From assembly GCF_964355755.1 (NCBI RefSeq), contig NC_092673.1, forward strand, positions 30,015,001 through 30,079,000: a stretch of DNA of 64,000 nt, written 5' to 3'. The stretch comes from Antedon mediterranea. Lineage: Eukaryota > Echinodermata > Crinoidea > Comatulida > Antedonidae. Positions 36,675-47,229 of the stretch are shown piece after piece (position 1 is the stretch's first letter; each line of letters opens with the position of its first letter). The notes under the pieces were generated by a model. It ran no database searches. It was not told the DNA's origin and saw only the letters and a program-made list of their open reading frames with translations. The translations under genes and the position numbers were made by a program.

Positions 36675-38502
36675 GTAAGAATTTAATTACATTTTTTTTA
36701 AAGTATTGACTCTATACCATTGAGGATGTTACCATCATCATGCGCTATATTTAATATATGGACAAATATTAAATTTCCAGTTAGTATATACAGTAATATA
36801 ATTCTAGAATAATCATACGCTAACCTTTTTAATCTGGTAGTGTGAATGTATGCAGTAGTATTTATTCAGTGAAGTGTACACATAGCTGCTTAGTTGTACT
36901 ATTGGACTTGTGGTTCTCACTGTGAGAATAGGAGTTTAATATCTAACATTAGGTTTCTGCGTGGTGTCTTTACTGACTGTGACTAAAAATAACTCACATG
37001 AGGTACTTCTATTGGCCTGATGGCAGTACATCATATCTATGGTGAATATTAAAACTTTTAGTTTTATACTAATAGGACAGGTATGACCTATTAAATATAA
37101 GTCATTAATAGTTTAATAAGTATTTATTTTATATGTAAAATAATGTGATATTTATACTACTTATGAAAAAGTTTTTTTAGTAACATTAGTAGTCTATTTT
37201 ATATTGTACTTGCATTACATACCATACTGTATGTAATGTTTCACATACCAATTTATGAATATATTTATAATTTATATATATTTATAAATATTGATTAAAT
37301 AGAACAAATTACATTGTTTAATTGGTATATTGTATAAAAAAGACTGAAACAGAATGTTACTAGAACAAATCTAGTTTGTTTCACCTTTGTAATTATTTAA
37401 ATTAAGAATATATTATAACTGTGGGTTAAAGGTTCAACCATTATTTTTTCCTCTATGGTTCAACAAAACATAAACTACTTTTGAACCTTTTACCCATTGC
37501 TACACTGAAACCAGATGAAATTGTTTACACAGCTTTACATACTATTTTTAACATAATTTGGCTGTATTGAATGCAATGTGAAATATACAAACATCTCTAA
37601 ACCCATGATTGAAAAGGTTAGTTTTTACTAATTATTGGTTTGAAAAAAAGAATATTTTCAATATATCTCTAAACCCAGTCTACACTATAAATGTAAAACC
37701 AGACAAAATATCATAAAACATTATTATCTAAAAAGATCAATTATCTGCAAAAATTTGTCTTTTTGGTGGTATATTCTTGAATTAAAAAAAAGAAATTTAT
37801 ATATAAAAATAAATAAAAATAAAAGTATACTGTAGATGTAAAGGCAGACAGGAAGGCAGAGAGAATTTTTATTTTTAAAAGTTTTTTTGGAAGGCAATCA
37901 AATTTAGAACCATCATAAATGAAATGTTATAAAATATTACTATCAAAGTACGGTACCATATTTTATTGAATAGTGAGTGAGTGAATGAGTTATATTTAAC
38001 AGAAATATATTATGATAATATTACAACTATAATGGAATAATATTTAAAACATTATGGTTTAATGTATTTGGAAGTTGTTATGATTGAAACAGTGAAAGCT
38101 AGTATTGAAATATCTGATAAATATGCTATACACATACAGTATTATATTATAACAGATTATACTATAGTACTGTAGTTCACAGTTTAGGATTATAATGTTA
38201 TTGTTTACAGCATTATAATGAAATTGTATGAAAAATGCTATAAATTCTCTCAGTATCTATTCTAATGTAAATCTAGTGTGTTTACAGTATAGTGGAGGAA
38301 ATGAGTCAAGTGTACGCAGGAAAGAGGGGGCAAGTAAATATATAGATATTTTGGGTTTAAAACACAGTTAATGGTTTCAACATATTTCTTAATATACTGT
38401 TAAGTGTTCAATGTTTCCATTTAGATTCAAGATTAAAATGGACAATCAAGAAATCATTTAATTTAAATATGAATATGATTGATAAACACAGTGAAAACAC
38501 TA
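36675..38502. other. Probable intron, no gene seen
   Basis: AT-rich with TACAGTA/TACTGTA words. A worn M1-like end (CAGTCTACACTATAAATG) lies near 37,678. Otherwise unremarkable. Confidence 0.45.
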
Positions 38503-40100
38503 TTATAGTGCAGTGGTGGCGCCAGCGGGGGGGCCGGGGGGGCCAGGGCCCCCCCGTCGGGGAAAGCTGGCCCCCCCGTCGGGGAGTATTGGTCATATTT
38601 GACGGGGAGAAAAATATGATCATTTCTTTTCTGGTAAAAAATAAAACCATATTAAGTGTACTACTATATATTTTAAGTAACTGCGGCATTCCATTTTTGA
38701 CGTACGTACGATATACTGACAGCGAAGTAAACGGTATGATGTGGTACGCATTTGTCTGGCGGTGTCTCTTTGTACGAATCTTTCATGGCTCACTGCGGTA
38801 TACGCGTCGACATACATCCAGGGACCAAAATGTGTATTTTTCAGATTCCAGGCGAAAATCGAAAATTTATTTGCAACTACGCATCGACGTACGTTTATAC
38901 AGGGATAAGGGTACGAGTTATGTTCTCACGGTTCAGTTTACGAATTGTTTCAATTTACCAATAACCCTTGGTGTACCGCGTATATGTCCGCTGTCGGTTG
39001 GTTGGCCCGAACCATAAAACAGGGTCTGGTCACGTTTCTTTTCGCGCATAAATCTTGATCTAGGGTAGGTGGGTGAATAGGGTGGCTAGCCACCTCCCTT
39101 AATTCTAAAGGGAAAAAAAAGATGCACCAAACCCATGACCGTCGCTAGACGCGGATTCGACGTACTTGACTCTTTTTAAGAAGAGTAGGCTAGAGCTATA
39201 GTTGTGTAAATAGGCCTACATAGTGAAATAACTATTTATGAATTCAAGAGTCTAAAAAGAAAACGCAATTTAAAATCTTCGGAAAATACCCACAACTGAG
39301 TTATTTTCAAAACACATGCACTCCCACTACCAGCATCACGTTTTCTTAGCTCGCTCCTCGTGTGAATGCTGACGTCATCACTCTCCAAAAAATACACCAT
39401 TTTCCGCCCTGGTCCGTGTGCAAGCGTTAGCGTGGACCTGTATATTTACACCCCTGTACAGAGTAGAGTGTAATATCGTGAACTTTTTTCTCGCGTATGA
39501 AGGTTTTTTATATAATGGTATACAGTATAAACGATAAAAAAAACGATAAACATGATGTTCTTTTATTATTATTTCATAGGCATAACATAAACATGAAATG
39601 TCTTGTTCTATGTACACGGCCGAAAAAACGGCATTTTATTGATTTGTGTTATAGACACGGCGATTACGGCAATCATCATTGTATACGGTACTAAATTACA
39701 TTGAGTTATTCACCCGGCTATAGGGTATATATCTGAGGTTAACAGACCACCAAAGCACAGTCGTACACTAAACACATGCACTATCGAGGCATTTTCGGAT
39801 CAAAGTTTATTATTAGTTCGTCGAAAAAGATCCGTATTAGAGTATTTAGGAAAGATTTATTTAAATTTACATTATTATGTGACATTGTTATTAAATGTAA
39901 TGGAAACAGTTGCTCTAGCCTATTAAACAGTGTGTACGCATCTATTTTTTCAAAATTTTTTGAGGCTCGGGAGGGGGAATACCCCCTCCCAAACCCACCC
40001 CCGCTTTCGCGCGTACGGCCCCCGTGGGGGGATTCGGCCCCCCCGTCGGGGAATTTGGCCCCCCCGTCGGGGAAATCCTGGCGCCACCACTGTTATAGTG
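38503..40100. mobile_element. hAT-type DNA transposon, non-autonomous, with intact target duplication
   Basis: Perfect 15-bp inverted ends CAGTGGTGGCGCCAG (38511-38525) and CTGGCGCCACCACTG (40078-40092) are flanked by identical 8-bp TTATAGTG copies (38503-38510, 40093-40100). An 8-bp duplication plus CAG...CTG ends is the hAT signature. The element is 1,582 bp. Subterminal GC blocks carry CCCCGTCGGGG twice at each end (GTCGG at 38556, 38578, 40045, 40066), likely transposase sites. The interior includes a CRE TGACGTCA (39370-39377). No frame resembles a hAT transposase; the 182-codon frame starting at 38,469 begins outside the element and is not a gene. Confidence 0.93.
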
Positions 40101-40147
40101 TTGTTTACAGTGCATTCTATTCATTCAATTTATAGGCATAAATAGAA

Positions 40148-40180
<33 letters not shown>

Positions 40181-41716
40181 TTAATGGAAATTACGAAAAT
40201 AGTGAAGATATTATTTTAAAGGAAAATTGAATCTAGACTCTTTCTGTTTATTGCTTAGTTAATACAGAATTCTGTTGCTTGCCTAAAAAAAAAATTATAT
40301 TATATTTTTTTTTAATTTGTGTAAGCGAATTAAACTCATATAAATTTGTAATTTATCCTAACTGAATCCAGTAATCTTTCATTAAAAATGTTCTTGTAAA
40401 ATTCTTTGGATTGTACTGTACATGGTTGAATTCCTAATAATATCGTTATTGTGTATCTCCACTCATGATATTATGTAACATTAACATGATATTAAGATAA
40501 ATTGTTCTAAGGTACCATTATAAAAAATTATTCTAGGCAGCTGGCTTTAGCTGATAATGAGTTATATCTATTATAAAAGCTTTTGTTTTATTGCAGAAGT
40601 AGTAGTACCTTCACCTTTGACCTACTTTTTTTATAGCTCTTCTAACTTTCTAAATACATAGCCAATACATGCGAGTAATTAAATTACAAAATAAATAGTT
40701 TGAAATAGTAAAGTTTTTTTTTGTTTCACAGTTTTTTTATGACAGGTTTGTCATTGATTATAATTATTTGAGATTCACTCTTCTGTGATGGGTTCCGTTT
40801 TGGGCAGTTTGCCAAATTTTAATAAACTATATTTAATATTTGTTATTATTCCTAGTACCCTTTATTCAAGTTAATTTTGTTCTAGTATGCTTATTCAGAT
40901 AAGATAATGGATAGTTTTACACATTTTTAATTACAGTACATTTCTGCTAAAAAAATTGACATGTTAAAAAGTTAAGTTGAATGCATAATTACATTTGTTT
41001 CTTTATTTCCGTTAATTATAAATAAATTGATTTGTAAAATTAGATAAATTAGCTTTAATTGGAAAAGTCCAGTGAAAGCAACACAAAATCTGTGAATATT
41101 ATTTTAAAGGGATCTTATCTATATAATCCAAAAGTCAATTTCAATTATAAATGCAAACAAATACTGTGGTATCTGCTCAACATTTACCATTTATTATCAC
41201 ATAACTTATCTACTGATTTCTATCTATACACCATTTATTCAAGTCGCATTCAAAATGGTATGCCAGATCAATTACATCTAAATTTGTTGCTATAATCTCA
41301 GTATCATTATTTGAACCACAACCATATTAGGGCCTGTTTAGACCTACAGATTTACTCTATGCTTTCGTATTGTACGCGGCGTACAACTCCGTAGGTCTGA
41401 ACCAGGAACAGATTAGCGGAAGCCACCTCTTACGACACTGATCTTTCGTTCGTTAGGACAGCTGACGCTACAAGATGAATGCCACTTACAATACGAAAGT
41501 CATGCATCAATGATTTTGACCTCTACCGGTATCCAATCAAATTTGCCCCTGTATACCAGATATTCGCCCCCAAATCGGTGAAGCTTTAGTTTCAAATGAA
41601 GGCGTTAGTTAGGAATATCTGAACACTTTACTGTTACGACGCTAATTATAATATGACATTACTTACGAAAGCATAACTCCCTGGTTCTCAACATACCTGT
41701 AAACTAATATTGATAC
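40101..41716. other. Probable intron, no gene seen
   Basis: It contains a C21 run followed by A9 (40,151-40,180). From 41,330 to 41,700 the composition is more mixed, with GCCTGTTTAGACCTACAG at about 41,333 and its partial complement CCGTAGGTCTGAACCAGG at about 41,389, perhaps another small insertion. No coding region was recognised. Confidence 0.45.
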
Positions 41717-42736
41717 TTAAAGGAAAGGAACACCCTAATATCTTACCTAACTATTATAAAAGTAACCCTACCAACTTAATATTCAGCACAATTTATGTTT
41801 AAATCGGATTTGTAGTTTTCTAGTAAACAGGATTTTAAAGCTGTTTTCAAGACATTTGAAAATCGCCATCTTGTGCTCATGGCAGCCTGTTTGTGACGTC
41901 AGATACGGCCGACGAAAATTTTAAGATTCGCGGTTGCATTCAGCGCTTCTATTGGCTAAGCGAATCCGCTAATATGATTGGCTAATAACGCGACATGCGG
42001 TCATGCAGGACGGCGATGACACGGTATGAGCATGCGCTGGCTTGGTAAACAAACCTTCGATCGATCTTTTCTTCTGCAAGCCAATTCGTAAATCTTTCAG
42101 CTATTGTTAATCTATTGTTACTTTTATTGCCTAGCTGTTTCAAACGGGATTTGGTAGGGGAATTAACTGGCAAACCTTCGAAACGGAGGCTGTTGGTTGA
42201 CGATGCAGTGTCTACTTTATTTTCGTTCAACACGAGTTCTAGGCCTAGTAAGGCATACAGTACAGATACACTGGCCGAAAGTACACCATTCTTCGACGGC
42301 TTGTTATGCTCGAGAATGTTCTTCTTCTCTTCTTTTTTCCTCATCAGCACGACGCAAAACTAACTCTCTTTCTGTATATTCTGGTTCCAAATTTTTTGAA
42401 TTATAAAAACTCCAAGCCATATTCCGAAAATATTAGGTATGTTAGGCTATTTAATTGATTTTATTTATGGTTATATCCCGCACTTCCATATTGAAATACT
42501 GTACTAAGACGATGGGCGCTTGGATTTGCTTGAATGCGTCCACCTAATCTGACGTCACATAATTGCTCTTAACCTGTCAAAATGGCGCTGTTCAATTTCC
42601 GATATTTTGTCGTTTAAAAGTCTATTTTTTAACTAAATTGCTTACTATTGTACCTTGAACCATTGTAATCATGTTTTTATTACATTTATCTATAAGCACA
42701 GTGGCACATTTAGCCCAGGGTGTTCCTTTCCTTTAA
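41717..42736. mobile_element. TTAA-flanked transposon, Kolobok/T2-type
   Basis: Ends TTAAAGGAAAGGAACACCCT (from 41717) and the exact complement ending at 42736; the perfect inverted match is 23 bp if the outer TAC/GTA is counted. TTAA duplication plus TTAAAGGRR termini is the published signature of T2-family MITEs and of the Kolobok superfamily; piggyBac also uses TTAA but has different ends. The body is 1,012 bp. Two CRE palindromes TGACGTCA (41894-41901, 42550-42557) sit near-symmetrically inside, with ATTGG boxes (41951, 41977), a CCAAT (42,081) and YY1-like CGCCATCTTG (about 41,865). It holds one - strand ORF but no recognisable transposase. Confidence 0.8.
41982..42344 (-). CDS. Unrecognised ORF carried inside the Kolobok/T2-type element
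   Basis: From ATG at 42344 it runs 120 codons on the - strand. The N-terminus is Lys/Glu-rich (MRKKEEKKNILEHNKPSKNG), the middle Ser/Asn-rich, and the end has a possible helix (LTIAERFTNWLAEEKIDRRF) and a Cys/His-containing tail. Codons are varied and the sequence is not low-complexity, unlike most frames in this window. No family was recognised. It could be a remnant of a transposase N-terminus, a captured host exon, or chance. The CRE at 42550 and the element's right end would lie upstream as a promoter. Confidence 0.3.
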   Translation of the reverse strand: MRKKEEKKNILEHNKPSKNGVLSASVSVLYALLGLELVLNENKVDTASSTNSLRFEGLPVNSPTKSRLKQLGNKSNNRLTIAERFTNWLAEEKIDRRFVYQASACSYRVIAVLHDRMSRY

Positions 42737-43690
42737 GTACATAACATGCTGCTAGCACCAGAGAATCAAAACATCTATTCCATTCACAAAAACTAAAAAC
42801 CACCACCAATTTCATTTTTCCATGAAATCCTCCTTAGTTTATATCTGAAAGTTTGTTCTTAAATAACCTGTGTACAGTATCCCCTGCCAATTATTTCTCA
42901 GGTCAATTCGGGTCTTTTGGAGCTTGCTAAAAATCTAGATGGATAGCCATTAAAAACCAAATAATATTTTGGGGGGGGGGGGGGCTCATAAAAACCTGAA
43001 ACCATTCACCAAAACAAAATTAATTTTTTTTTTATGGACCGAGCTTGGCATTCATCCTCGTATTCAAGTCAACTTCTAACCAAATTTCTCTGACTGTTTG
43101 TATCTGCCGAGCTTGTTTCTTTGTATTCGTACATTAAAATATGAGACCTTTGTATTCCTTGTTTTGCTTCAGTACTACTATTGAGATTGAATACAATATA
43201 ATTTTCTATAGCTTAACACTAGGTTCATATGTTATGGATGAATGAACATTATGAGTACTTATGTAACATTGCAACACCAAATATGGGCAACGAAGAGTAA
43301 ACAAACTATTATCAATATGTTATGGTCCTACAATACTGTACATTTTTCTCTTAGCATCAAGAGTTATTTAATGTGAAATTTTGTAATTGTATATTCCGAA
43401 TTTATTATTGTAGTTTTTATAGATTTCATTTCAATATTTTTTATTGTAATACAAACGTTATTAGCTATGTGCTATTGTTTTTGTAATTTTATATATACCG
43501 TAATAAATAAATGTAAAATTTTATATTTGTGTGTCCAAGACAATAATTGGTGATAAACATTTTTAAATTTAAATGACAACATACAGTATCTGGTCTATTG
43601 TGCACTTTTCAAAACTAAAGAATGATGTAACATGCATGATAGTTCATTGGCATTTTATATTTATATTCTTTACGTGTTTATATCTTACAG
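42737..43690 (+). other. Intron upstream of the Ikaros-like coding exon
   Basis: AT-rich, with a G14 run at 42,971-42,984. It ends in TATATCTTACAG at 43,679-43,690, a plausible acceptor with a T-rich lead. Confidence 0.6.
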
Positions 43691-43786
43691 GCTCATGTTG
43701 GAGTCCGAGAGGTTGATACCTTACGTTATCTCCCTCCCACAGTTCATCTACCTCATGCTAAGCACAGAGCTTTGTGGCACCCCTGT

Positions 43787-45871
43787 ATGGAGGAACGAAA
43801 AATGCCTAGTACAGTACAGCCCCTCAACGACGAAGAATCACCCATGGATGGGGTTGCTAGCGACACAACAAAATTGAAGGAAGAACCAGATATTATAAAA
43901 GTGAATGGTGATGCACACACTGAAATCGAAGAAGACGTTGGGCATGATGAAATCCCCGACTCGCCGTCAGGGAATGGCGAGGCTTATCAGTGCAAACTTT
44001 GTACCTTTATTGCGCCGTCACCTGCAATATTAGAGGAACATAGAAATGTGCATCTTGGACGTAAACCGTTCAAGTGTGACGAATGTGGTTTTGCAAGTGC
44101 CTATCAAAACACTCTACTGCAACATATGCAGCTCCATCGGGAAAACATACAAAAGGGACCGGATTCTCCGTCGGAAGAAGAGATGGACGATCATAGCAGC
44201 ACGAACGGCAATGATGCTTTACACGCTCAGGAAAACATGCAGAGTATGCTAGAGGCCTCCGAACAGGATGGCATGGTACGTGGTGATAGGCAACCCTCTG
44301 TTTACCAATGTAAGTTATGTACATATATTGCTCCAACTAAGACGCACCTTAACGAACACATGAATGTGCATTCCGGCAACAAACCATACAAATGTTTGGT
44401 TTGTGGATTTAGCAGCTCTTTTCGTAGCAGTTTGATGCGCCATTTGATTGTTCATACGGGTACGGCTAAAATGTTTAAATGCGATCGATGTTTGTACCAA
44501 ACGCCGTATAAATGTAACTTGGTCACTCATCGTAAAAAGAAGCATCCTGAGGCAATGTACGGTGTTGATTTTGGATCATTCCTAACAGACGACATCAACA
44601 CCAGCAAAATGACTAGTCCGTCAAAAACTATGGATATAAACAGTATGTATACGTCACCTCTTACGACTGTTTTTCCGGGCGGAGTAATGACAAACTCGGT
44701 TGGTGTTAATCGAATCGGTAATGTTTCGCCCATTATTGATCCTAAATATCAACATGCTATTGATTCGCATCACATGTTCAATCATTCTGGTTCTGTGCCA
44801 AACAGCACATTGAACCAAAACTCTTATTCTCAGGATTTACCAATGCCCGATGAAAGCTCTCGGACATCGCCGGGTTCGACAGACGGCTATACGCTACGAC
44901 AAGGAAACCCAACAGTTGGGAGCACAGCTTCCCATACTGAATCTACCTCAGGAAATACTACTGGTCACAAAGACCAGTCCCAGGCTATTGACTTTTCAAA
45001 TACGGCACAGTTAAGTGCAGAAGATAGTTCAGCTGCAAGTGATAATAGTGGACCCATAGTGTCTGATGTACAGTCTCTTACAAGTAGCCCTGGTGGAATT
45101 ACATCGCCCATTCTATCCCCATCTGATAACATTCCACCCAATACAGCCACTTCACCTTCAACCATAAACGAAATCTCAGTTATTACCCCGTTGCAACTTC
45201 AACAGCAAAAATCGTACGAAGAAATGTTAGAGAAACCATTTGGTGCAAAGAAACGAAAACGCAAGCCGACGCCACTTCCTGCTACTCTCGGGAAACGTTA
45301 CACAATGGAGATCAATAGGGAGCGGGAAGCTGCGCTGGCGAGAAAAGCTTACGAAGAAGGACTAACCGGAAGATCGGATGGCGATGTCCCATACTTATCA
45401 GCAAGACCAATCAAATCACGTATTTTACCAGCAAATGCATTTATTACTTCTACCTCAGGAAATTTAGATCATACAGATCCTTCAATTCAGGCTGCTTCAG
45501 ACGTAACAAATACCTCAACATATTCACTCGGGAAATCCTCGGAGTACCGGCATGGCTCCGAGGAATCGTACTACTACCGCACGCACCAAGAGAAAGGGCC
45601 CACAAGCACTCAGGTTAATCATTTCGGAAAGAGAACCGTCGAGACTCAGACAATTCCAGGTGGGGACAATGACGGCGAGAATTCGGCGTCGAAACCCCAC
45701 ATACAGACGTGTCCTTACTGTGGTACAATGTTCCCGGAACAGGTTATCTACAGTCTACATATGAGTTGCCATGGCACCGAACATCCTTTTCAATGTAGCA
45801 TATGTCAGTATGTGTGTCGAGACAAAATAGAATTTACGTGTCATATAACACGAAGTCAACATACAAGATAA
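43787..45871 (+). CDS. IKZF-like: Ikaros-family zinc-finger transcription factor, Pegasus (IKZF5)-like
   Basis: 694 residues from the first in-frame ATG; the frame is also open 32 codons further up to the acceptor at 43,691, so an upstream start is possible. C2H2 fingers: ZF1 69-89, ZF2 97-117, ZF3 175-195, ZF4 203-223, ZF5 232-253 (ends HRKKKH), then ZF6 642-662 and ZF7 670-692. The last two (CPYC...HMSCH, CSIC...HITRSQH, five residues between the final histidines) are the Ikaros-family dimerisation pair; the N-terminal set binds DNA in this family. ZF2 FASAY and the basic end of ZF5 resemble Pegasus. ZF1-2 and ZF3-4 match at 28 of 51 positions, an internal duplication. An acidic linker (118-172) separates the pairs. 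A Ser/Thr/Pro-rich middle (260-470), a basic KKRKRK at 488-493 (likely nuclear signal) and a sumoylation-type LKEE at 30-33 are visible. Predicted nuclear regulator. All fingers lie in one exon. Confidence 0.95.
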   Translation: MEERKMPSTVQPLNDEESPMDGVASDTTKLKEEPDIIKVNGDAHTEIEEDVGHDEIPDSPSGNGEAYQCKLCTFIAPSPAILEEHRNVHLGRKPFKCDECGFASAYQNTLLQHMQLHRENIQKGPDSPSEEEMDDHSSTNGNDALHAQENMQSMLEASEQDGMVRGDRQPSVYQCKLCTYIAPTKTHLNEHMNVHSGNKPYKCLVCGFSSSFRSSLMRHLIVHTGTAKMFKCDRCLYQTPYKCNLVTHRKKKHPEAMYGVDFGSFLTDDINTSKMTSPSKTMDINSMYTSPLTTVFPGGVMTNSVGVNRIGNVSPIIDPKYQHAIDSHHMFNHSGSVPNSTLNQNSYSQDLPMPDESSRTSPGSTDGYTLRQGNPTVGSTASHTESTSGNTTGHKDQSQAIDFSNTAQLSAEDSSAASDNSGPIVSDVQSLTSSPGGITSPILSPSDNIPPNTATSPSTINEISVITPLQLQQQKSYEEMLEKPFGAKKRKRKPTPLPATLGKRYTMEINREREAALARKAYEEGLTGRSDGDVPYLSARPIKSRILPANAFITSTSGNLDHTDPSIQAASDVTNTSTYSLGKSSEYRHGSEESYYYRTHQEKGPTSTQVNHFGKRTVETQTIPGGDNDGENSASKPHIQTCPYCGTMFPEQVIYSLHMSCHGTEHPFQCSICQYVCRDKIEFTCHITRSQHTR

Positions 45872-46484
45872 TTTAATGTGCCACTAAATATATTTTGAAT
45901 AAATTTTACTATTTGTTTAATCGATAGTTAATTTAAACAGAATGGTTTTTATTTTCTAAATTTTGTACCTTTAGACTTTCCTTTTTTAGTTTACAAGATC
46001 TTAATATTGAATTGTGCAACTCGATTATTCCTAATGATTCTGAAATGTAGCAAATATTATTGAGTTGATATAATAAATTAATAAGTTGAGAAGAAATATT
46101 ATATAAAGAACTTATTTTTATTTAAAGGACTGTTATCAAGTTCACAATTGCAATTCTTAAATTAAACAAATTTTAATATTTCCCCACGCATAAACATAAA
46201 CCATTCTATTTATAGATATTTTATTTATATATTAACCAATCAGGGTAGAGTAATAATAATTTGATTGGTTAGTTATCATTTTTTTGTTGCAGAACATTTT
46301 TATTTTTAATTATTTTTCTTTGTCAGCTGAGTTTTGTGCCTTTCTGAAATTGCAACTAAAAGTTAATCATGTATTGTATTGACAATACATGATGATATAC
46401 ATATAAACATACAATGTTCATGTGTATATCTTATATATGTATTATTGTAGGTTGAGAATACCTACACACATATCATTAATGTGT
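45872..46484 (+). other. Probable 3' UTR and flank of the Ikaros-like gene
   Basis: AATAAA occurs at 45898-45903, only 27 bp after the stop, and again near 46,073. A perfect hairpin ATCATGTATTGT / ACAATACATGAT (46,366-46,393, 4-nt loop) follows. No coding sequence. Confidence 0.5.
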
Positions 46485-46614
46485 TTGTGTATGTATAACA
46501 TATATATAGTAGAACCATGCAATTACAGCATTAAATTTGCAAAATCTTTTTTATTTGAACAACTCGCCAACTTTTTGTAATTGCAGTTCTACTATATATA
46601 GGTACACATACAAG
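46485..46614. mobile_element. Short palindromic MITE, possibly pogo/Tc1-type
   Basis: Arms of about 40 bp: TATATATAGTAGAACCATGC then AATTACA (46,501-46,527) pair with TGTAATTGCAGTTCTACTAT then ATATA (46,576-46,600), and the match extends outward to GTGTATGTAT / ACACATACAA. The TAGTAGAAC start resembles pogo/Tigger-type ends (CAGTAGAAC), and TA flanks are present. No ORF. Confidence 0.5.
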
Positions 46615-47074
46615 AGGCATTGATGATTATGACATCGTGTCTAAAACAAAAAAAAAGAAAAACGAGAAATGTCGATATTGAAAATTTCAAATTTAAATTA
46701 TTTTTTATTGTAATTTTTTAACTTGCCTACCTCAATGTATAAAACTTGTATGTACCTCAATATTAATACCAATATAACAATACTATTATATTTATATAGT
46801 ATACATGCTAATATATTAATGCTAAATATAACATAAATGATACTATGTTTATGTGGCATACATGTTCATTCTAAGGTAGCCAAGAATACTACTATTTCCA
46901 TGTTAAACTGCTAAAACAAAATAATAAACATTTCTTACATATCTGGTATTTACTAATAGTTTGTCCTACTTCCCTTTAAAATAGCAAATTATTTTTGGGG
47001 CTATGTTGATTTGATGACGACAGTGTACAAGAAGCATCCTCGTTAAACATCTCTAGCCTAATAAATTCACTAAA
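46615..47074. other. Intergenic, nothing seen
   Basis: AT-rich spacer between the palindromic MITE and the 42-bp array. Confidence 0.5.
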
Positions 47075-47229
47075 ACACTATTTACTTTTGGCTATACGTA
47101 TTCACAATTCATGAACACTATTGCTCCTTTTGGCTATACGTACTCATAATTCATGAACACTATTTATCCTTTTGGCTATACGTACTCACAATTCATGAAC
47201 ACTATTTATCCTTTTGGCTATACATACTG
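47075..47229. repeat. 40-42 bp tandem repeat, 3.7 copies
   Basis: Units start at 47075, 47115, 47157 and 47199 with ACACTATT, followed by TTTTGGCTATACGTACTCA and AATTCATGA. Each contains the 10-mer palindrome-like TATACGTACT. Copies differ by single bases and a 2-bp indel. Confidence 0.9.

Noticed and set aside
38469-39017. A 182-codon ORF
   Set aside because: It begins outside the first hAT, crosses its left inverted repeat and has no transposase motifs. The Gly/Pro-rich start is the G/C-run end of the element.
43632-45764. Other frames over the Ikaros-like exon (81, 68, 88, 76, 68, 66 and 70 codons)
   Set aside because: They are shadows of the 694-codon zinc-finger frame, which has clear finger spacing.
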